64,000 nucleotides of DNA. Source: Lachnoclostridium sp. UBA5725. GTDB taxonomy: Bacteria; Bacillota; Clostridia; Lachnospirales; Lachnospiraceae. The stretch is taken from positions 30,354 to 94,353 of the forward strand of contig DIGJ01000023.1 of the NCBI GenBank assembly GCA_002419585.1. The letters run 5' to 3'. The first letter of the stretch is position 1. Each line of letters begins with the position of its first letter. Positions 16,744 to 26,247 of this stretch are shown piece after piece. The translations under genes and the position numbers were made by a program. A model generated the notes under the pieces. It did no database searches. It was not told the origin of the DNA and saw nothing but the letters and a program-made list of their open reading frames with translations.

Positions 16744-17853
16744 ATGAGAAAATATTATTTAGATAATATTCGCATTGGTATCGTATTGCTGGTAGTTTTA
16801 TATCACGTTATTTATATCTTTAACAGTGTTGGCGTTATATCAAACATCGCAGTAAAAGGAATTCCACAAATGGATGCGTTTTTGTATTTTGTGTATCCTT
16901 GGTTTATGGCATGCCTATTTTTGGTCGCAGGAATTAGTGCTCGGTATTCCTTACAAAAAAGAACGGATAAACAATTTGCAAAAGAACGAGTAACAAAACT
17001 TTTGATCCCTTCTATTGCAGGAACTTTAATCCTTGGGTGGACTAGTGGCTATATCACAAGCTTATATACGGATATGTTTGCGGGAAATGCAGATAAAATA
17101 CCTGGATTTATAAAATACTTGATTTATTCTCTATGTGGAAGTGGACCACTATGGTTTGCCCAGGAATTATTTTTCGCTTCGATGATACTATTATTGATTC
17201 GGAAAGTGGATAAAAAAGATAAATTATGGAATGTTTGTGGAAAAATTAATGGAATAATGATTCTGTTACTTTTCTTTGCTGTTTGGGGCAGCTCCTTTTT
17301 GCTAAATACGCCTATGATAACCGTATACCGAAATGGTATTTACATTTTTATGTTCTTACTTGGGTTTTATGTATTTTCACATGATAATGTGCAGGTTGCG
17401 TTGGAAAAATGGAAGTTCCCACTTCTGATTGTCGCAGTGGTTTGTGGCGTAGCTTATACCATTTATTATTATGGACGAAATTATACTACGGATGCGTGCT
17501 TACAGAGTGCATTTACGAACTTCTATTTGTGGATCATGATACTTGCCATATTAGGCAGTGCAAAAGCATGGTTTAATAAAAGCAACCGATTTACAAAATA
17601 CTTAAGCAGCCGATGCTTTGGAATCTATGTTTTACACTATCCGGTTTTGATACTTTTCGCATATTTAGTCGTAACCTATTTGAGATTACCAATGATTTTG
17701 AATTATCTACTATTACTTATCCTAGAAATCATAGTAGTTCCTTGCCTATATGAAATGATAAGAAAAATACCAGTACTACGTTTCTTATTGCTGGGTATAT
17801 CGAAAGATAAGGAGGATGTAAGAAGTGAGTATATTAGAAGTAACGAAGCTTAA
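16744..17853 (+). CDS. Acyltransferase family 3 membrane protein
   Basis: A 369-residue polytopic protein with about ten hydrophobic segments. The N-terminal YYLDNIRIGIVLLVVLYHVIY is the hallmark of acyltransferase-3/OpgC-like enzymes, in which the His after VLY (VLYH) is catalytic; GPLWFAQELFF and CFGIYVLHYPV are also typical. These transfer acyl groups to extracytoplasmic glycans or lipids. Its 3' end overlaps the ABC ATPase gene by 29 bases, so the two are coupled. The acceptor is unknown. Confidence 0.86.
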   Translation: MRKYYLDNIRIGIVLLVVLYHVIYIFNSVGVISNIAVKGIPQMDAFLYFVYPWFMACLFLVAGISARYSLQKRTDKQFAKERVTKLLIPSIAGTLILGWTSGYITSLYTDMFAGNADKIPGFIKYLIYSLCGSGPLWFAQELFFASMILLLIRKVDKKDKLWNVCGKINGIMILLLFFAVWGSSFLLNTPMITVYRNGIYIFMFLLGFYVFSHDNVQVALEKWKFPLLIVAVVCGVAYTIYYYGRNYTTDACLQSAFTNFYLWIMILAILGSAKAWFNKSNRFTKYLSSRCFGIYVLHYPVLILFAYLVVTYLRLPMILNYLLLLILEIIVVPCLYEMIRKIPVLRFLLLGISKDKEDVRSEYIRSNEA

Positions 17854-18667
17854 AAAAAAGTATCCTTCGTTTGAACTGGGAGAAATCTCTTTTTCACTGG
17901 AGGAGGGAAAAATTACAGGGTTTATCGGAAGAAACGGGGCTGGAAAAAGTACGACACTGAAAGCTTTATTTAATTATGTGCATCCAGATAGTGGAGAAAT
18001 TGCTTTTTTGGGTAAGCGTTTTTTGGAACATGAACTTGAAATTAAGCAGGATGTAGGCTTAGTGTTTGGTGGAATAAATTATTATTCCAAAAAGAAAATA
18101 AAGACCATTACAAGTATAAATAAACTTTTTTTTAAAGATTGGGATGATAATGCTTATCGTGAGTATATGAAACTGTTCTGTTTAGATGAAAACAAGACAC
18201 CATCTGAACTTTCGGAAGGAATGAAGGTAAAGTTTGCCCTTGTTCTGGCATTGTCCCATAATGCCAAACTGCTAATACTGGATGAGCCTACAAGCGGGCT
18301 TGATCCAGTGTCTCGCGATGAATTGCTGGATGTATTTAACAATCTTTGTGAAAAGGGAATTACGATTTTGTTCTCCACCCATATTACCTCGGATTTGGAG
18401 AAATGCGCAGACAATATTATTTATATTAAAAACGGTAAAATTCTGGAAAATGGTAATATGAAAGAATTTGTAACCTCTTATAAAATATTGAATTTGAAGG
18501 AGGAACAGATTACAGAGGAAATAAAACCGTATCTAATTGGATGCAAAAGGGCAAAAGAGGGATATACAGCACTTATTAAGGAAGAATACACAAAGAATAT
18601 AAACATCCCTGCAATGGAAGCAGATTTGGAAGCCATCATGATACATATGGAAAAGGAGGAAATGTAG
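17825..18667 (+). CDS. ABC transporter ATP-binding protein
   Basis: A 280-residue ATPase: Walker A GRNGAGKST, Walker B LLILDEPTSGLD and switch His in FSTHI. The signature reads LSEGMKVKFAL, a variant of LSGGQ with E for the second G, as in YtrB/BcrA-like exporters. Start is the GTG at 17825 with AAGGAGGA upstream, inside the acyltransferase gene. The next gene, with no gap, is the permease. The probable role is export of a drug, peptide or cell envelope compound. Confidence 0.9.
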   Translation: MSILEVTKLKKKYPSFELGEISFSLEEGKITGFIGRNGAGKSTTLKALFNYVHPDSGEIAFLGKRFLEHELEIKQDVGLVFGGINYYSKKKIKTITSINKLFFKDWDDNAYREYMKLFCLDENKTPSELSEGMKVKFALVLALSHNAKLLILDEPTSGLDPVSRDELLDVFNNLCEKGITILFSTHITSDLEKCADNIIYIKNGKILENGNMKEFVTSYKILNLKEEQITEEIKPYLIGCKRAKEGYTALIKEEYTKNINIPAMEADLEAIMIHMEKEEM

Positions 18668-19315
18668 ATGAGAAATATGTTACGCAAAGAATTTAAACTT
18701 GCAATGCACCCGATCGCAATAATCTTTCTTTCTTTTTCGGCTATGCTGCTGATTCCGAACTATCCGTATTACGTTGCCTTTTTCTATTTGGGTCTGGCTG
18801 TATTCTTTACCTGCTTAAATGGCAGAGAAAACTATGATATTTTGTATAGCATAAGCCTTCCTGTTAGAAAAAAAGATATTGTGAAAGCTCGCTTTCTATT
18901 TGTTATTATTTTGCAATTGTCGCAGATTGCTCTAGCAATCCCATTTGCAATCCTTCGACAAAATCTTCCTGTTCCATGCAATCAGGTTGGAATGGAGGCG
19001 AACATTGCCTTCTTTGGGTTATCCTTTGTTCTATTTGGTATTTTCAATCTGGTATTCTTCCGTATTTATTATAAGGATGTAAACAAGGTAGGAAAGGCCT
19101 TTCTGATATCTAGTATTGTTGTATTTCTATATATCATGGTAGTTGAAAGCTGCACGCATATCCTATTTTTTGCAAAAAACTATCTTGATACAAAAGATAC
19201 GTATTATTTGAAGGAGAAGCTGATTGTCTTGGTTGTTGGTATGTTGATTTATAGTATCACAACATTAATTGCCTATAGAAAATCGGTAAAAGATTTCGAG
19301 GCATTGGATTTATAG
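18668..19315 (+). CDS. ABC-2-type permease
   Basis: A 215-residue protein with six hydrophobic segments in the ABC-2 arrangement (MLRKEFKL at the start, then TM helices near 12-28, 35-48, 75-95, 112-135, 145-165 and 185-205). It starts directly after the stop of the ATPase gene and is its membrane partner. The substrate is unknown. A terminator lies about 55 bases later. Confidence 0.85.
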   Translation: MRNMLRKEFKLAMHPIAIIFLSFSAMLLIPNYPYYVAFFYLGLAVFFTCLNGRENYDILYSISLPVRKKDIVKARFLFVIILQLSQIALAIPFAILRQNLPVPCNQVGMEANIAFFGLSFVLFGIFNLVFFRIYYKDVNKVGKAFLISSIVVFLYIMVVESCTHILFFAKNYLDTKDTYYLKEKLIVLVVGMLIYSITTLIAYRKSVKDFEALDL

Positions 19316-19368
19316 GGATGTATGGGCAATCGAAAGTGAGAATAACAAAATTATAGTAAAGATGAGAT

Positions 19369-19404
19369 AGAAGGCTAGTCCATGGGATTAACCTTCTTTT
19401 TTTA
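19369..19404 (+). terminator. Terminator after the ABC exporter operon
   Basis: AGAAGGCTAGTC pairs with GATTAACCTTCT using G-U pairs, then TTTTTTT. Confidence 0.75.
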
Positions 19405-19674
19405 ATTCTTGTTATAACGTCTGAATATACTAGCTAGTGAAAAGGAATCTGGCATTATATTTAGGAATCGCAAATTTCGATTCCAACAATATATACCTAA
19501 ATTGTAATCTGAATTTTCATACCTCTATTTTACATCTAATAACAAACAAGTATTTAAAATGTTTACAAATAGGTAGACAAATGGATATAAAAAATATATA
19601 ATGAAAAATGAATCATATAAAAATAAGTCATTTAAAGACAAATCATATAAAAGATTTAGATGAGGAGCGTTATT
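19405..19674. other. Intergenic region with a small palindrome and 12-bp repeats
   Basis: No gene is seen. It holds a palindrome GGAATCG-CAAATTT-CGATTCC (19464-19484), the promoter at 19574-19602, and two copies of AATCATATAAAA (19611 and 19641) exactly 30 bases apart in the leader of the next gene. The repeats could be operator sites. Confidence 0.5.
19574..19602 (+). promoter_or_regulatory. Predicted promoter for the DUF2087 regulator
   Basis: -35 TAGACA, 17-base spacer, -10 TATAAT. Confidence 0.6.
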
Positions 19675-20439
19675 ATGGAAAATAAAGTAACTATTTGGGA
19701 AGAAACCATCGATGACATTGTAAATAAATATAAGGAAACGCAGGATTTTTATACTTGCGTACTGTGTGGTGAAACCTATGAAAAAGGAAGAATATTTGAA
19801 ATCGAAGGAGAATTATATGACGCTGGCGGCGCAGTTAAGAAGCACGCAAAGGAGCAGCATGGATATACCATCGACTATCTATTAAATCAAAATCCAGATT
19901 TGACGGGTATATCCGAAATACAACAAAATATTTTAAAATTGATGTCCGAAGGAAAGGATGACAAAACCATTGCCAAAGAGGTGGGTATCGCATATTCTAC
20001 GGTTCGAAATCATCGTTTCAAATTGCGAGAAAAAGAAAAGCAGGCGAAGTTATTTGTAGCGCTAATGAAATCCTTGGAGCAAAAAACAAAGGTCCCAATT
20101 AATTTGTCCGATAACGGAGTTTTAGAACAGGTGCATCATACCGCAAAAATGTTGGATGATCGATACAATATAACAGATACAGAACGACAAAAAACGATTC
20201 AAACATATATGGATGAGAATGGTGCCATAAAACAGTTTCCAGCAAAGGAAAAGAAAAAGATAATTCTATTGAGAGAAATCATGAATAATTTTGTTCGAGA
20301 TCGTGAGTATAAAGAATTGGAGGTTAACCGAATCCTTGGAAGGATATACGATGACTATGCAACGATTCGTAGAGCGCTCATTGAATACGGATTTTTGGAT
20401 CGATCAGATGATTGCAAGACATATCGTGTGAAAGAATAG
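19675..20439 (+). CDS. LuxR-like HTH protein with DUF2087
   Basis: A 254-residue protein. The N-terminal part has a possible zinc pair CVLCGE with a later HAKEQH. The centre is a LuxR/GerE-like HTH: SEIQQNILKLMSEGKDDKTIAKEVGIAYSTVRNHRFKLREK. The C-terminal 80 residues (IKQFPAKEKKKIILLREIMNNF through NRILGRIYDDYATIRRALIEYGFLDRSDDCKTYRVKE) are a DUF2087 domain, common at the C-terminus of bacterial regulators. It is probably a DNA-binding regulator with a metal- or ligand-sensing head. ATG at 19675 with GAGGAG upstream. It shares a short gap with a GNAT gene. Confidence 0.85.
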   Translation: MENKVTIWEETIDDIVNKYKETQDFYTCVLCGETYEKGRIFEIEGELYDAGGAVKKHAKEQHGYTIDYLLNQNPDLTGISEIQQNILKLMSEGKDDKTIAKEVGIAYSTVRNHRFKLREKEKQAKLFVALMKSLEQKTKVPINLSDNGVLEQVHHTAKMLDDRYNITDTERQKTIQTYMDENGAIKQFPAKEKKKIILLREIMNNFVRDREYKELEVNRILGRIYDDYATIRRALIEYGFLDRSDDCKTYRVKE

Positions 20440-20466
20440 TAACGAATGAAAAGGAGAGCGTTAAAC

Positions 20467-20991
20467 ATGATATTAGATCAACTAAGAATGAAAATGCAGC
20501 AATATCGCATCGAAATTATTTCAGAAAAGAATATAGATGATGTATTGGCATTATTTCAAACGAATGTATATTTTTTTTCAAGAACGCAAGAACATAGTGT
20601 AACAAGGACAGAATGTATATCTGACATCACAGATTTGCCTTCTGGAATGGATATTAAAAGTAAGACTTATATAGCTTTATATCAAGAAGGTAAATGTATT
20701 GCAATCATTGACCTTATTGAAGGATATCCGAATGATAAAACGATTTTTCTGGGTTTGTTTATCTTGGATGCAAGTACGCAAGGACGTGGAGTTGGGAAAA
20801 ACATCTTGAATGATATCATGGAAGTTTCAAAAAAGATGGGATTTGAAAAGATGGAACTGGGATGTCATGAAACCAATGAAAAAGGATTCGAATTTTGGTC
20901 AAAAATGAGATTCCATGAAGTAAGAAGAACAGTAAGAGAAATGGACGGGAAAGAATATATAATAATTTCTATGCAACACAAATTGTACTAG
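20467..20991 (+). CDS. GNAT family acetyltransferase
   Basis: A 174-residue acetyltransferase. The acetyl-CoA loop region is LGLFILDASTQGRGVGKNILNDIMEVSKKMGFEKMELGCHETNEKGFEFWSKMRFHEVRR, with Q/RxxGxG/A read as QGRGVG. It follows the DUF2087 regulator by 27 bases and may be co-transcribed with it. AAAGGAGAG lies upstream of the ATG at 20467; an ATG at 20446 precedes that site. The substrate is unknown. Confidence 0.87.
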   Translation: MILDQLRMKMQQYRIEIISEKNIDDVLALFQTNVYFFSRTQEHSVTRTECISDITDLPSGMDIKSKTYIALYQEGKCIAIIDLIEGYPNDKTIFLGLFILDASTQGRGVGKNILNDIMEVSKKMGFEKMELGCHETNEKGFEFWSKMRFHEVRRTVREMDGKEYIIISMQHKLY

Positions 20992-21016
20992 CAACACATG
21001 ATTCAAAAATTACTAT

Positions 21017-21044
21017 TTGAAAATATCTCATATTTGTGTATAAT
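21017..21044 (+). promoter_or_regulatory. Predicted promoter for putP
   Basis: -35 TTGAAA, 16-base spacer, -10 TATAAT. Confidence 0.6.
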
Positions 21045-21093
21045 TAAAGCGTTAATGTGATAAAAGGGTAAAAAGGTAAAGGAGATATTCAAA

Positions 21094-22623
21094 ATGGAAC
21101 AAATGATTCATGCTGCGATTTTGATTTTTTATTTAGCCATTATGTTATGGATAGGCTTTTATTTTTACAAAAAAAACAAAAGCCAAACAGACTATTACTT
21201 AGGAGGAAGAAGCCTCAATTTTTGGGTGACATCAATGAGTGCACAAGCTTCTGATATGAGCGGATGGCTTTTAATGGGACTCCCGGGAACTGCATTTTTA
21301 TTGACAAAGAATAATGGGCTTGCGGAAGCTGTTTGGACAGCAGCTGGGCTTGGAGTTGGAACCTATCTAAATTGGCTCTTGCTTGCGAAAAAACTTCGTA
21401 ATTATTCGGAGAAGGCGGGAGATTCTATTACAATTCCTTCTTTCCTTGAGAATCGATTCCGTGATAAAAGTAATCTGATTCGAATTATATCCGCTGTATT
21501 TATCGTTGTGTTTTTTCTAATCTATACGGCAGCACAGTTTTCTGCAGGAGCGAAGCTGTTTAATGCTGTGTTTGGTATGGATTATCAGATAGCACTCGTT
21601 TTTGGAGCAGTTGTTATTGTATCTTATACCTTTATGGGTGGATTCTTGGCAGTATGCTGGACGGACTTGATTCAGGGAGTTGTTATGTTTTTTGCAATTG
21701 TATTGCTTCCTATTATGGCGGTGGTTAAGCTTGGTGGGGCATCCGCTACCTTTGAACTTGCTGGTTCTTTGGCAGATGGAGTAAGTAGCCTTGGATTTAG
21801 CGAATGGACAGGGATTGGAAGTGGATATAGTTTGATAACGATTATCTCCATTGCTGCGTGGGGACTTGGATACTTTGGACAGCCTCATATACTTGCAAGA
21901 TTTATGGGAATACAGAGTGCAGAACAAATTAAACCAGCAAGAAGAGTTGCTATGGCGTGGGTATTGGTAAGTCTTTCGGCAGCAGTTTTGTTGGGGGTTA
22001 TTGGTAAAGCATATGTTTCTACTGTAGTATCGGCGAAGGAAATGGCCTCGATGGATGGAGAGCGGATTTTTATATATTTGACTCAACATATATTAAGAGG
22101 TCCGGTTGCTGCGATTCTGGCAGGTGTTTTTCTGACTGCAATTCTGGCAGCTATTATGAGTACGGCAGATTCACAACTACTCATAACATCTTCTGCAATT
22201 TCTGAAGATATTGCGAAAAAAATATTTGGAAGTCGCATGAGTGAAAAGACCACGATGAATGTAAGCAGATTCAGTGTGCTTGCAATTGCAGCAATTGCTC
22301 TCTTTATAGCAAGAAACCCAGAAAGTTCGGTATTTGATTTGGTAGCTTATGCATGGGCAGGATTTGGAGCGGCATTTGGACCAGCAATTCTTTTGTCCCT
22401 TTATTGGCGGAGGATGAATTGGCAAGGAGCCCTCGCTGGAATCTTGTCGGGAGGAATTATGGTATTTTTCTGGAGAAACTTTATCAAAAGCTATATTAAT
22501 ATTTATGAACTTTTGCCGGCATTTATCGTTTCTGGTATATTTGTAATTGTAGTTAGCCTTCTTACAAAAAAACCAGAGGATGAAATTGAAAAAGAATTTG
22601 ATGAGTATTTGAAGCTAAAGTAA
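21094..22623 (+). CDS. putP: Sodium/proline symporter PutP
   Basis: A 509-residue member of the sodium:solute symporter family with 13 predicted membrane segments. Strong PutP features are SDYYLGGRSLNFWVTSMSAQASDMSGWLLMGLPG (here with Q-T-D at the start), TYTAAQFSAGAKLF, FMGGFLAVCWTDLIQG, GYFGQPHILARFM and the STADSQLLITSSAISEDI sodium site. It takes up proline with Na+. Own promoter; GGAG ribosome site. A LacI-family regulator follows in the same direction, 59 bases on. Confidence 0.93.
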   Translation: MEQMIHAAILIFYLAIMLWIGFYFYKKNKSQTDYYLGGRSLNFWVTSMSAQASDMSGWLLMGLPGTAFLLTKNNGLAEAVWTAAGLGVGTYLNWLLLAKKLRNYSEKAGDSITIPSFLENRFRDKSNLIRIISAVFIVVFFLIYTAAQFSAGAKLFNAVFGMDYQIALVFGAVVIVSYTFMGGFLAVCWTDLIQGVVMFFAIVLLPIMAVVKLGGASATFELAGSLADGVSSLGFSEWTGIGSGYSLITIISIAAWGLGYFGQPHILARFMGIQSAEQIKPARRVAMAWVLVSLSAAVLLGVIGKAYVSTVVSAKEMASMDGERIFIYLTQHILRGPVAAILAGVFLTAILAAIMSTADSQLLITSSAISEDIAKKIFGSRMSEKTTMNVSRFSVLAIAAIALFIARNPESSVFDLVAYAWAGFGAAFGPAILLSLYWRRMNWQGALAGILSGGIMVFFWRNFIKSYINIYELLPAFIVSGIFVIVVSLLTKKPEDEIEKEFDEYLKLK

Positions 22624-22682
22624 TTTGTTTTCTTGTATTTCATTGTGTATAATGAGGAAAAGAGCAAAAGGCGGTGGATACA

Positions 22683-23699
22683 TTGGAACAAAGAAGAATC
22701 ACAATTAAGGATGTTGCACAGGAGCTGGGACTAAGCACGGCAACTGTTTCCAATGTAATCCATGGAAAAACCAAAAAAATATCCAATCAGACGGTGCATA
22801 AAGTGCAGGAAAAGCTAGAACTAAGTGGATACATTCCAAATATGGCGGCCGTTCTCCTGGCACAAAATACATCACGTATTGTATGTGTGGTACTTTCGGA
22901 TGATGTGAAATACGAAGGAAAGATGATAGAAGATCCTTTTGTTAGTGGGATTTTAAATGGTTTGTCCAAAGAACTGGCAGAAAATGATTATTTTATGATG
23001 GTAAAAGAAGAAGCAAATCTGGACTCGATTGTCCGCTATGCATCCATGTGGAATATGGCAGGTCTTATTCTAGTTGGATACTGTTTGCGTGATTACGAAG
23101 AAATTCGCAGGAAAATGCACATTCCTTTTGTTGTGATTGATTCTTATCAAAAGGAAGTACAAAATTTTTCGGATGTTGGAATTGACAATATAGACGGTGG
23201 ATTTATGGCCGGGATGCATTTGATTGAAAATGGACATACGAAGATTATGTATCTGGCAGATAATAAAGAAGATGGAGATTATGAACGCTATCTTGGACTT
23301 ACGAAAGCATTGAAGGAAAAGAAACTGGAATATAGTGAGAGTGATTATAAACTTTTAGATATGAATTTGGAAAAGCGAAAGTTGATATATCAAACACTTT
23401 TGGACGAGCTGCCTCTTTATACGGCAGCCTTTTGCGCTTCCGATATGTATGCAATCGAGTTTATGAATTTTTTGTTAGAGAAGGGCATCAAGGTACCAAC
23501 AGATTTTTCTATTATAGGATTTGATGACATACCGTTAGCCAGTTTCGTATATCCAGGATTAAGTACGATTTCCCAGGACCTTTCAAAACGGGCAAAGACT
23601 GCCGTTTTGTTATTACAAGAATTAATGGAAGGGAAAAAAGCAAGAACCGTACGATTACCGGTAACGTTAGTCGTTCGAAATAGTGTAAACAGAATCTAA
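22683..23699 (+). CDS. LacI/GalR family transcriptional regulator
   Basis: About 338 residues. The N-terminal HTH ITIKDVAQELGLSTATVSNVIHGKTKKISNQTVHKVQ is canonical, with hinge YIPNMAAVLLAQNTSRIV. The periplasmic-binding-like sensor domain follows, with AGMHLIENGHTKIMYL and IIGFDDIPLASFVYPGLSTISQD. I prefer TTG 22683 because AGGCGGTGG lies at the right distance; GTG 22674 would sit on that site. The ligand is unknown. Sugar-utilisation genes are not adjacent, so the target may be putP, itself or a distant locus. Confidence 0.9.
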   Translation: MEQRRITIKDVAQELGLSTATVSNVIHGKTKKISNQTVHKVQEKLELSGYIPNMAAVLLAQNTSRIVCVVLSDDVKYEGKMIEDPFVSGILNGLSKELAENDYFMMVKEEANLDSIVRYASMWNMAGLILVGYCLRDYEEIRRKMHIPFVVIDSYQKEVQNFSDVGIDNIDGGFMAGMHLIENGHTKIMYLADNKEDGDYERYLGLTKALKEKKLEYSESDYKLLDMNLEKRKLIYQTLLDELPLYTAAFCASDMYAIEFMNFLLEKGIKVPTDFSIIGFDDIPLASFVYPGLSTISQDLSKRAKTAVLLLQELMEGKKARTVRLPVTLVVRNSVNRI

Positions 23700-23705
23700 G
23701 AAAAA

Positions 23706-23743
23706 AAGAAAGGCACAATGCACAAATTGTGCCTTTCTTTTTT
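23706..23743. terminator. Terminator after the LacI gene
   Basis: Stem AGAAAGGCACAA/TTGTGCCTTTCT with a short loop, A-run before and T-run after. Confidence 0.88.
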
Positions 23744-23841
23744 GGAATAGGTTATGCGTTTAACCTCTTGTGAAATCGTTGTTTCGTGCTAATATAATTA
23801 TAAGTATTTGCGCAGATACAAAAATCTGGAGGATATCAGAA

Positions 23842-25218
23842 ATGAGGCAAAAATATTATCTGAAATTAAATTTTCAAAAAGCATATTTTAAGGAAATGTT
23901 AGTAATTGGGTTACCGGTTACCTTACAGAGTATTTTTCAAGCATCTTATAGTTTAGTGGATCAATTAATGGTAGGGAGTCTTGGGACAGTAAGTATTGCT
24001 GGAAGTGGACTGGGTGCAAAGTTTTCAAGTTTAGTAACGGTGACAATATCTGCGGTAGCTGCAGTAGCTTCGATTTTGATAGCTCAGTATCATGGCAATA
24101 AAGATAAAGCAGGAATCAATCAAAGCTTTTTTTCTTGTTTTTATATTGCAATGGCAGTAATGCTTTTGTTTGCAATCCCCTCGATTTTCATTCCAGATTA
24201 TGTTATGAGCCTTTACACGACCGATTTAAAGACTGTGCAAATGGCGGCAAATTATCTTAGAATTATTGCAATTAGTTTTATGCCTATGACGATTACCATG
24301 CTTCTTTCGTCCCTGCTTCGAAGTATGGAAATGAGCCGTGTGCCAATGTATGCCAGTATTCTATCCATGGGAGCCAATATTTTATTTAACTATATTTTTA
24401 TTTTTGGAAAATTTGGAATGCCGCGTCTTTCCTTAATTGGAGCAGGCATCGGCACACTCATCGCACGAAGCATAGAAACATTCATCCTGATTTGTATGAT
24501 TTTTGGTAAAAAATTTCGAAATGAACTTACACTACACCCGGTCGCATTTCGAAATTCTTTTTATCGAAAGATATCTGGAATGGTAATTCCGATTCTATTG
24601 AACGAATTTTTGTGGAGTTTTGGAGAAAACATATATGCTGCAATATATGGAAGATTAGGAACGCAGTCTCTCGCCGCTGTTACCTTGACAAACCCAATAC
24701 AAGCCATGTTTATTGGTATGTTTACCGGGGTTTCAAGTGCGGCAGCAGTTATGGTAGGAAAGCGCCTGGGGCAAGATGACAAAGAAGCTGCTTATGATAT
24801 ATCAAAATATCTGGTCAAAGTTGGTCTAGTTGGATCGGTCATGATTGGAAGTATTTTAGTATTCCTTGCAACGCCATATGTTACATTGTTTTCCATCGAA
24901 CCAGAAGTTGCAAGACTTACAAGGTATCTGATTTATGCGCTTGCAATTGTTTTGTTTGCCAAGATTACGAATATGATTTTAGCAGGTGGAATCATCCGAA
25001 GCGGCGGCAACACACATTACACATTGATAATAGACCTGATTGGAACATGGGTGTTTGGTGTACCGCTTGCATTGATTGCAGGTTATGTATGGAGGCTACC
25101 GGTATACCTGGTTTATTTTATTTTGTCACAGGAAGAATTAATTCGTTTAATCCTTGGGTTTCATGTCTTTCGCAAAAAGAAATGGATGAAAAATATTACG
25201 AAGGAATCGAAACTTTAG
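23842..25218 (+). CDS. MATE family efflux transporter
   Basis: A 458-residue protein with 12 membrane segments in two halves. The N-terminal half shows MLVIGLPVTLQSIFQASYSLVDQLMVGSLGTVSIAGSG and the second half repeats it (IPILLNEFLWSFGENIYAAIYGRLGTQSLAAVTL). MATE pumps export cationic drugs or metabolites using Na+ or H+. Start is the ATG at 23842 with TGGAGG. The 3' end overlaps the convergent EamA gene by 23 bases. Confidence 0.92.
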   Translation: MRQKYYLKLNFQKAYFKEMLVIGLPVTLQSIFQASYSLVDQLMVGSLGTVSIAGSGLGAKFSSLVTVTISAVAAVASILIAQYHGNKDKAGINQSFFSCFYIAMAVMLLFAIPSIFIPDYVMSLYTTDLKTVQMAANYLRIIAISFMPMTITMLLSSLLRSMEMSRVPMYASILSMGANILFNYIFIFGKFGMPRLSLIGAGIGTLIARSIETFILICMIFGKKFRNELTLHPVAFRNSFYRKISGMVIPILLNEFLWSFGENIYAAIYGRLGTQSLAAVTLTNPIQAMFIGMFTGVSSAAAVMVGKRLGQDDKEAAYDISKYLVKVGLVGSVMIGSILVFLATPYVTLFSIEPEVARLTRYLIYALAIVLFAKITNMILAGGIIRSGGNTHYTLIIDLIGTWVFGVPLALIAGYVWRLPVYLVYFILSQEELIRLILGFHVFRKKKWMKNITKESKL

Positions 25219-26038
25219 GGATGGAAAAAAGTTGATGTAAAAGAACGGCTGCAACAACAAGACAACCACCTAATATGGATAAAGCCCCTGGTTTTTCACT
25301 GGTAACAAAAAAGACCCAGAAAGGATTTAACAATGGTTCCAAAATAGGAATTAAAGTAGCCTGAAGTAAGGTTACATGGGCAACGGCTTTGGTATAGAAC
25401 AAATAAGAAATACCAAGCTGGAACACGCCTAGAAAAATAAGGCCACCGATGGTTTTGGAATCTGGAACGGATGTAGTGTAAAATGGGATTGCAAATAGAA
25501 ACGTAAATACGTTTCCAAGTAATGATACATAGAGTAAAGGGGTATCCTTTTGTTGCTTTAAAAGGATAACAAAAGCAGCCATAAAAACGCCACTGAGAAT
25601 AGCTACTAAGTTACCAAGCATATTTCCCGGGTGCAGTTCGTCTGCAAAAAATAAAAACATACCTAAAAAGACAACAAACATGGTGGCAATGTCCTTCCAT
25701 TTGATCTTTTCCTTTAAACATAGCCAAGAAAACAACATGACCCAGATTGGTGAAGTATATTGTAATAAAATAGCATTTGCGCTGGTGGTTAGCTTATTTG
25801 CAATGACAAAACAAATGACCAGAAATGAATAAGATAGAGCCCCCAGAATGGTAACTGGCTTAATGCTTCTTAAAGATGGAATATGTCGAAGGTATAGCAA
25901 CATAATAAGCGCTGCGATTCCACTTCGTATACCTGCAATCGCCATGGGATTCCAATCAATGATCTTAATAAATAAGCCGCCAGTGCTCCAAAGTATAGAG
26001 GCTATAATAAGGTATAATAATGGTTTTTTACTGTTCAA
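25196..26038 (-). CDS. EamA/DMT family transporter
   Basis: About 280 residues with ten membrane segments in two EamA repeats (LLYLIIASILWSTGGLFIKI and LVAILSGVFMAAFVILL; end of repeats LLQYTSPIWVMLFSWLCLKEKI and LIPILEPLLNPFWVFF). The family exports metabolites or amino acids. I favour the TTG at 26038, which has AAAGGGCAG upstream; an ATG at 26104 has no ribosome site and would add 22 atypical residues. Its 3' end overlaps the convergent MATE gene. Confidence 0.88.
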   Translation of the reverse strand: MNSKKPLLYLIIASILWSTGGLFIKIIDWNPMAIAGIRSGIAALIMLLYLRHIPSLRSIKPVTILGALSYSFLVICFVIANKLTTSANAILLQYTSPIWVMLFSWLCLKEKIKWKDIATMFVVFLGMFLFFADELHPGNMLGNLVAILSGVFMAAFVILLKQQKDTPLLYVSLLGNVFTFLFAIPFYTTSVPDSKTIGGLIFLGVFQLGISYLFYTKAVAHVTLLQATLIPILEPLLNPFWVFFVTSEKPGALSILGGCLVVAAVLLHQLFSIPKVSIPS

Positions 26039-26123
26039 AATAATCTGCCCTTTCGAAATTATGCTATGGCTATTGTAACCTACTTGAATCGCAAATTCAA
26101 TCATATAGAAGAAAGGGGAAATA

Positions 26124-26206
26124 AAAAAATCGAGTATTGAATGAGCATTACCCGAAATTAGACCAGTCTAATATATAAGGTCAGCTCATAAATTACTCGA
26201 ATTTTT
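26124..26206 (-). terminator. Long hairpin downstream of the small protein gene
   Basis: On the minus strand AATTCGAGTAATTTATGAGC pairs with GCTCATTCAATACTCGATTT (few mismatches), enclosing a GACC/GGTC inner stem, followed by a T-run. Confidence 0.65.
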
Positions 26207-26247
26207 TGTCTATTATTAGTTCTCATACGTTTAGCTTGAGTTTGTTT

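Noticed and set aside
21517..22425. Minus-strand open frames inside putP
   Set aside because: Composition is rich in Cys, Ser and Asn, typical of reverse reading of a membrane protein gene.
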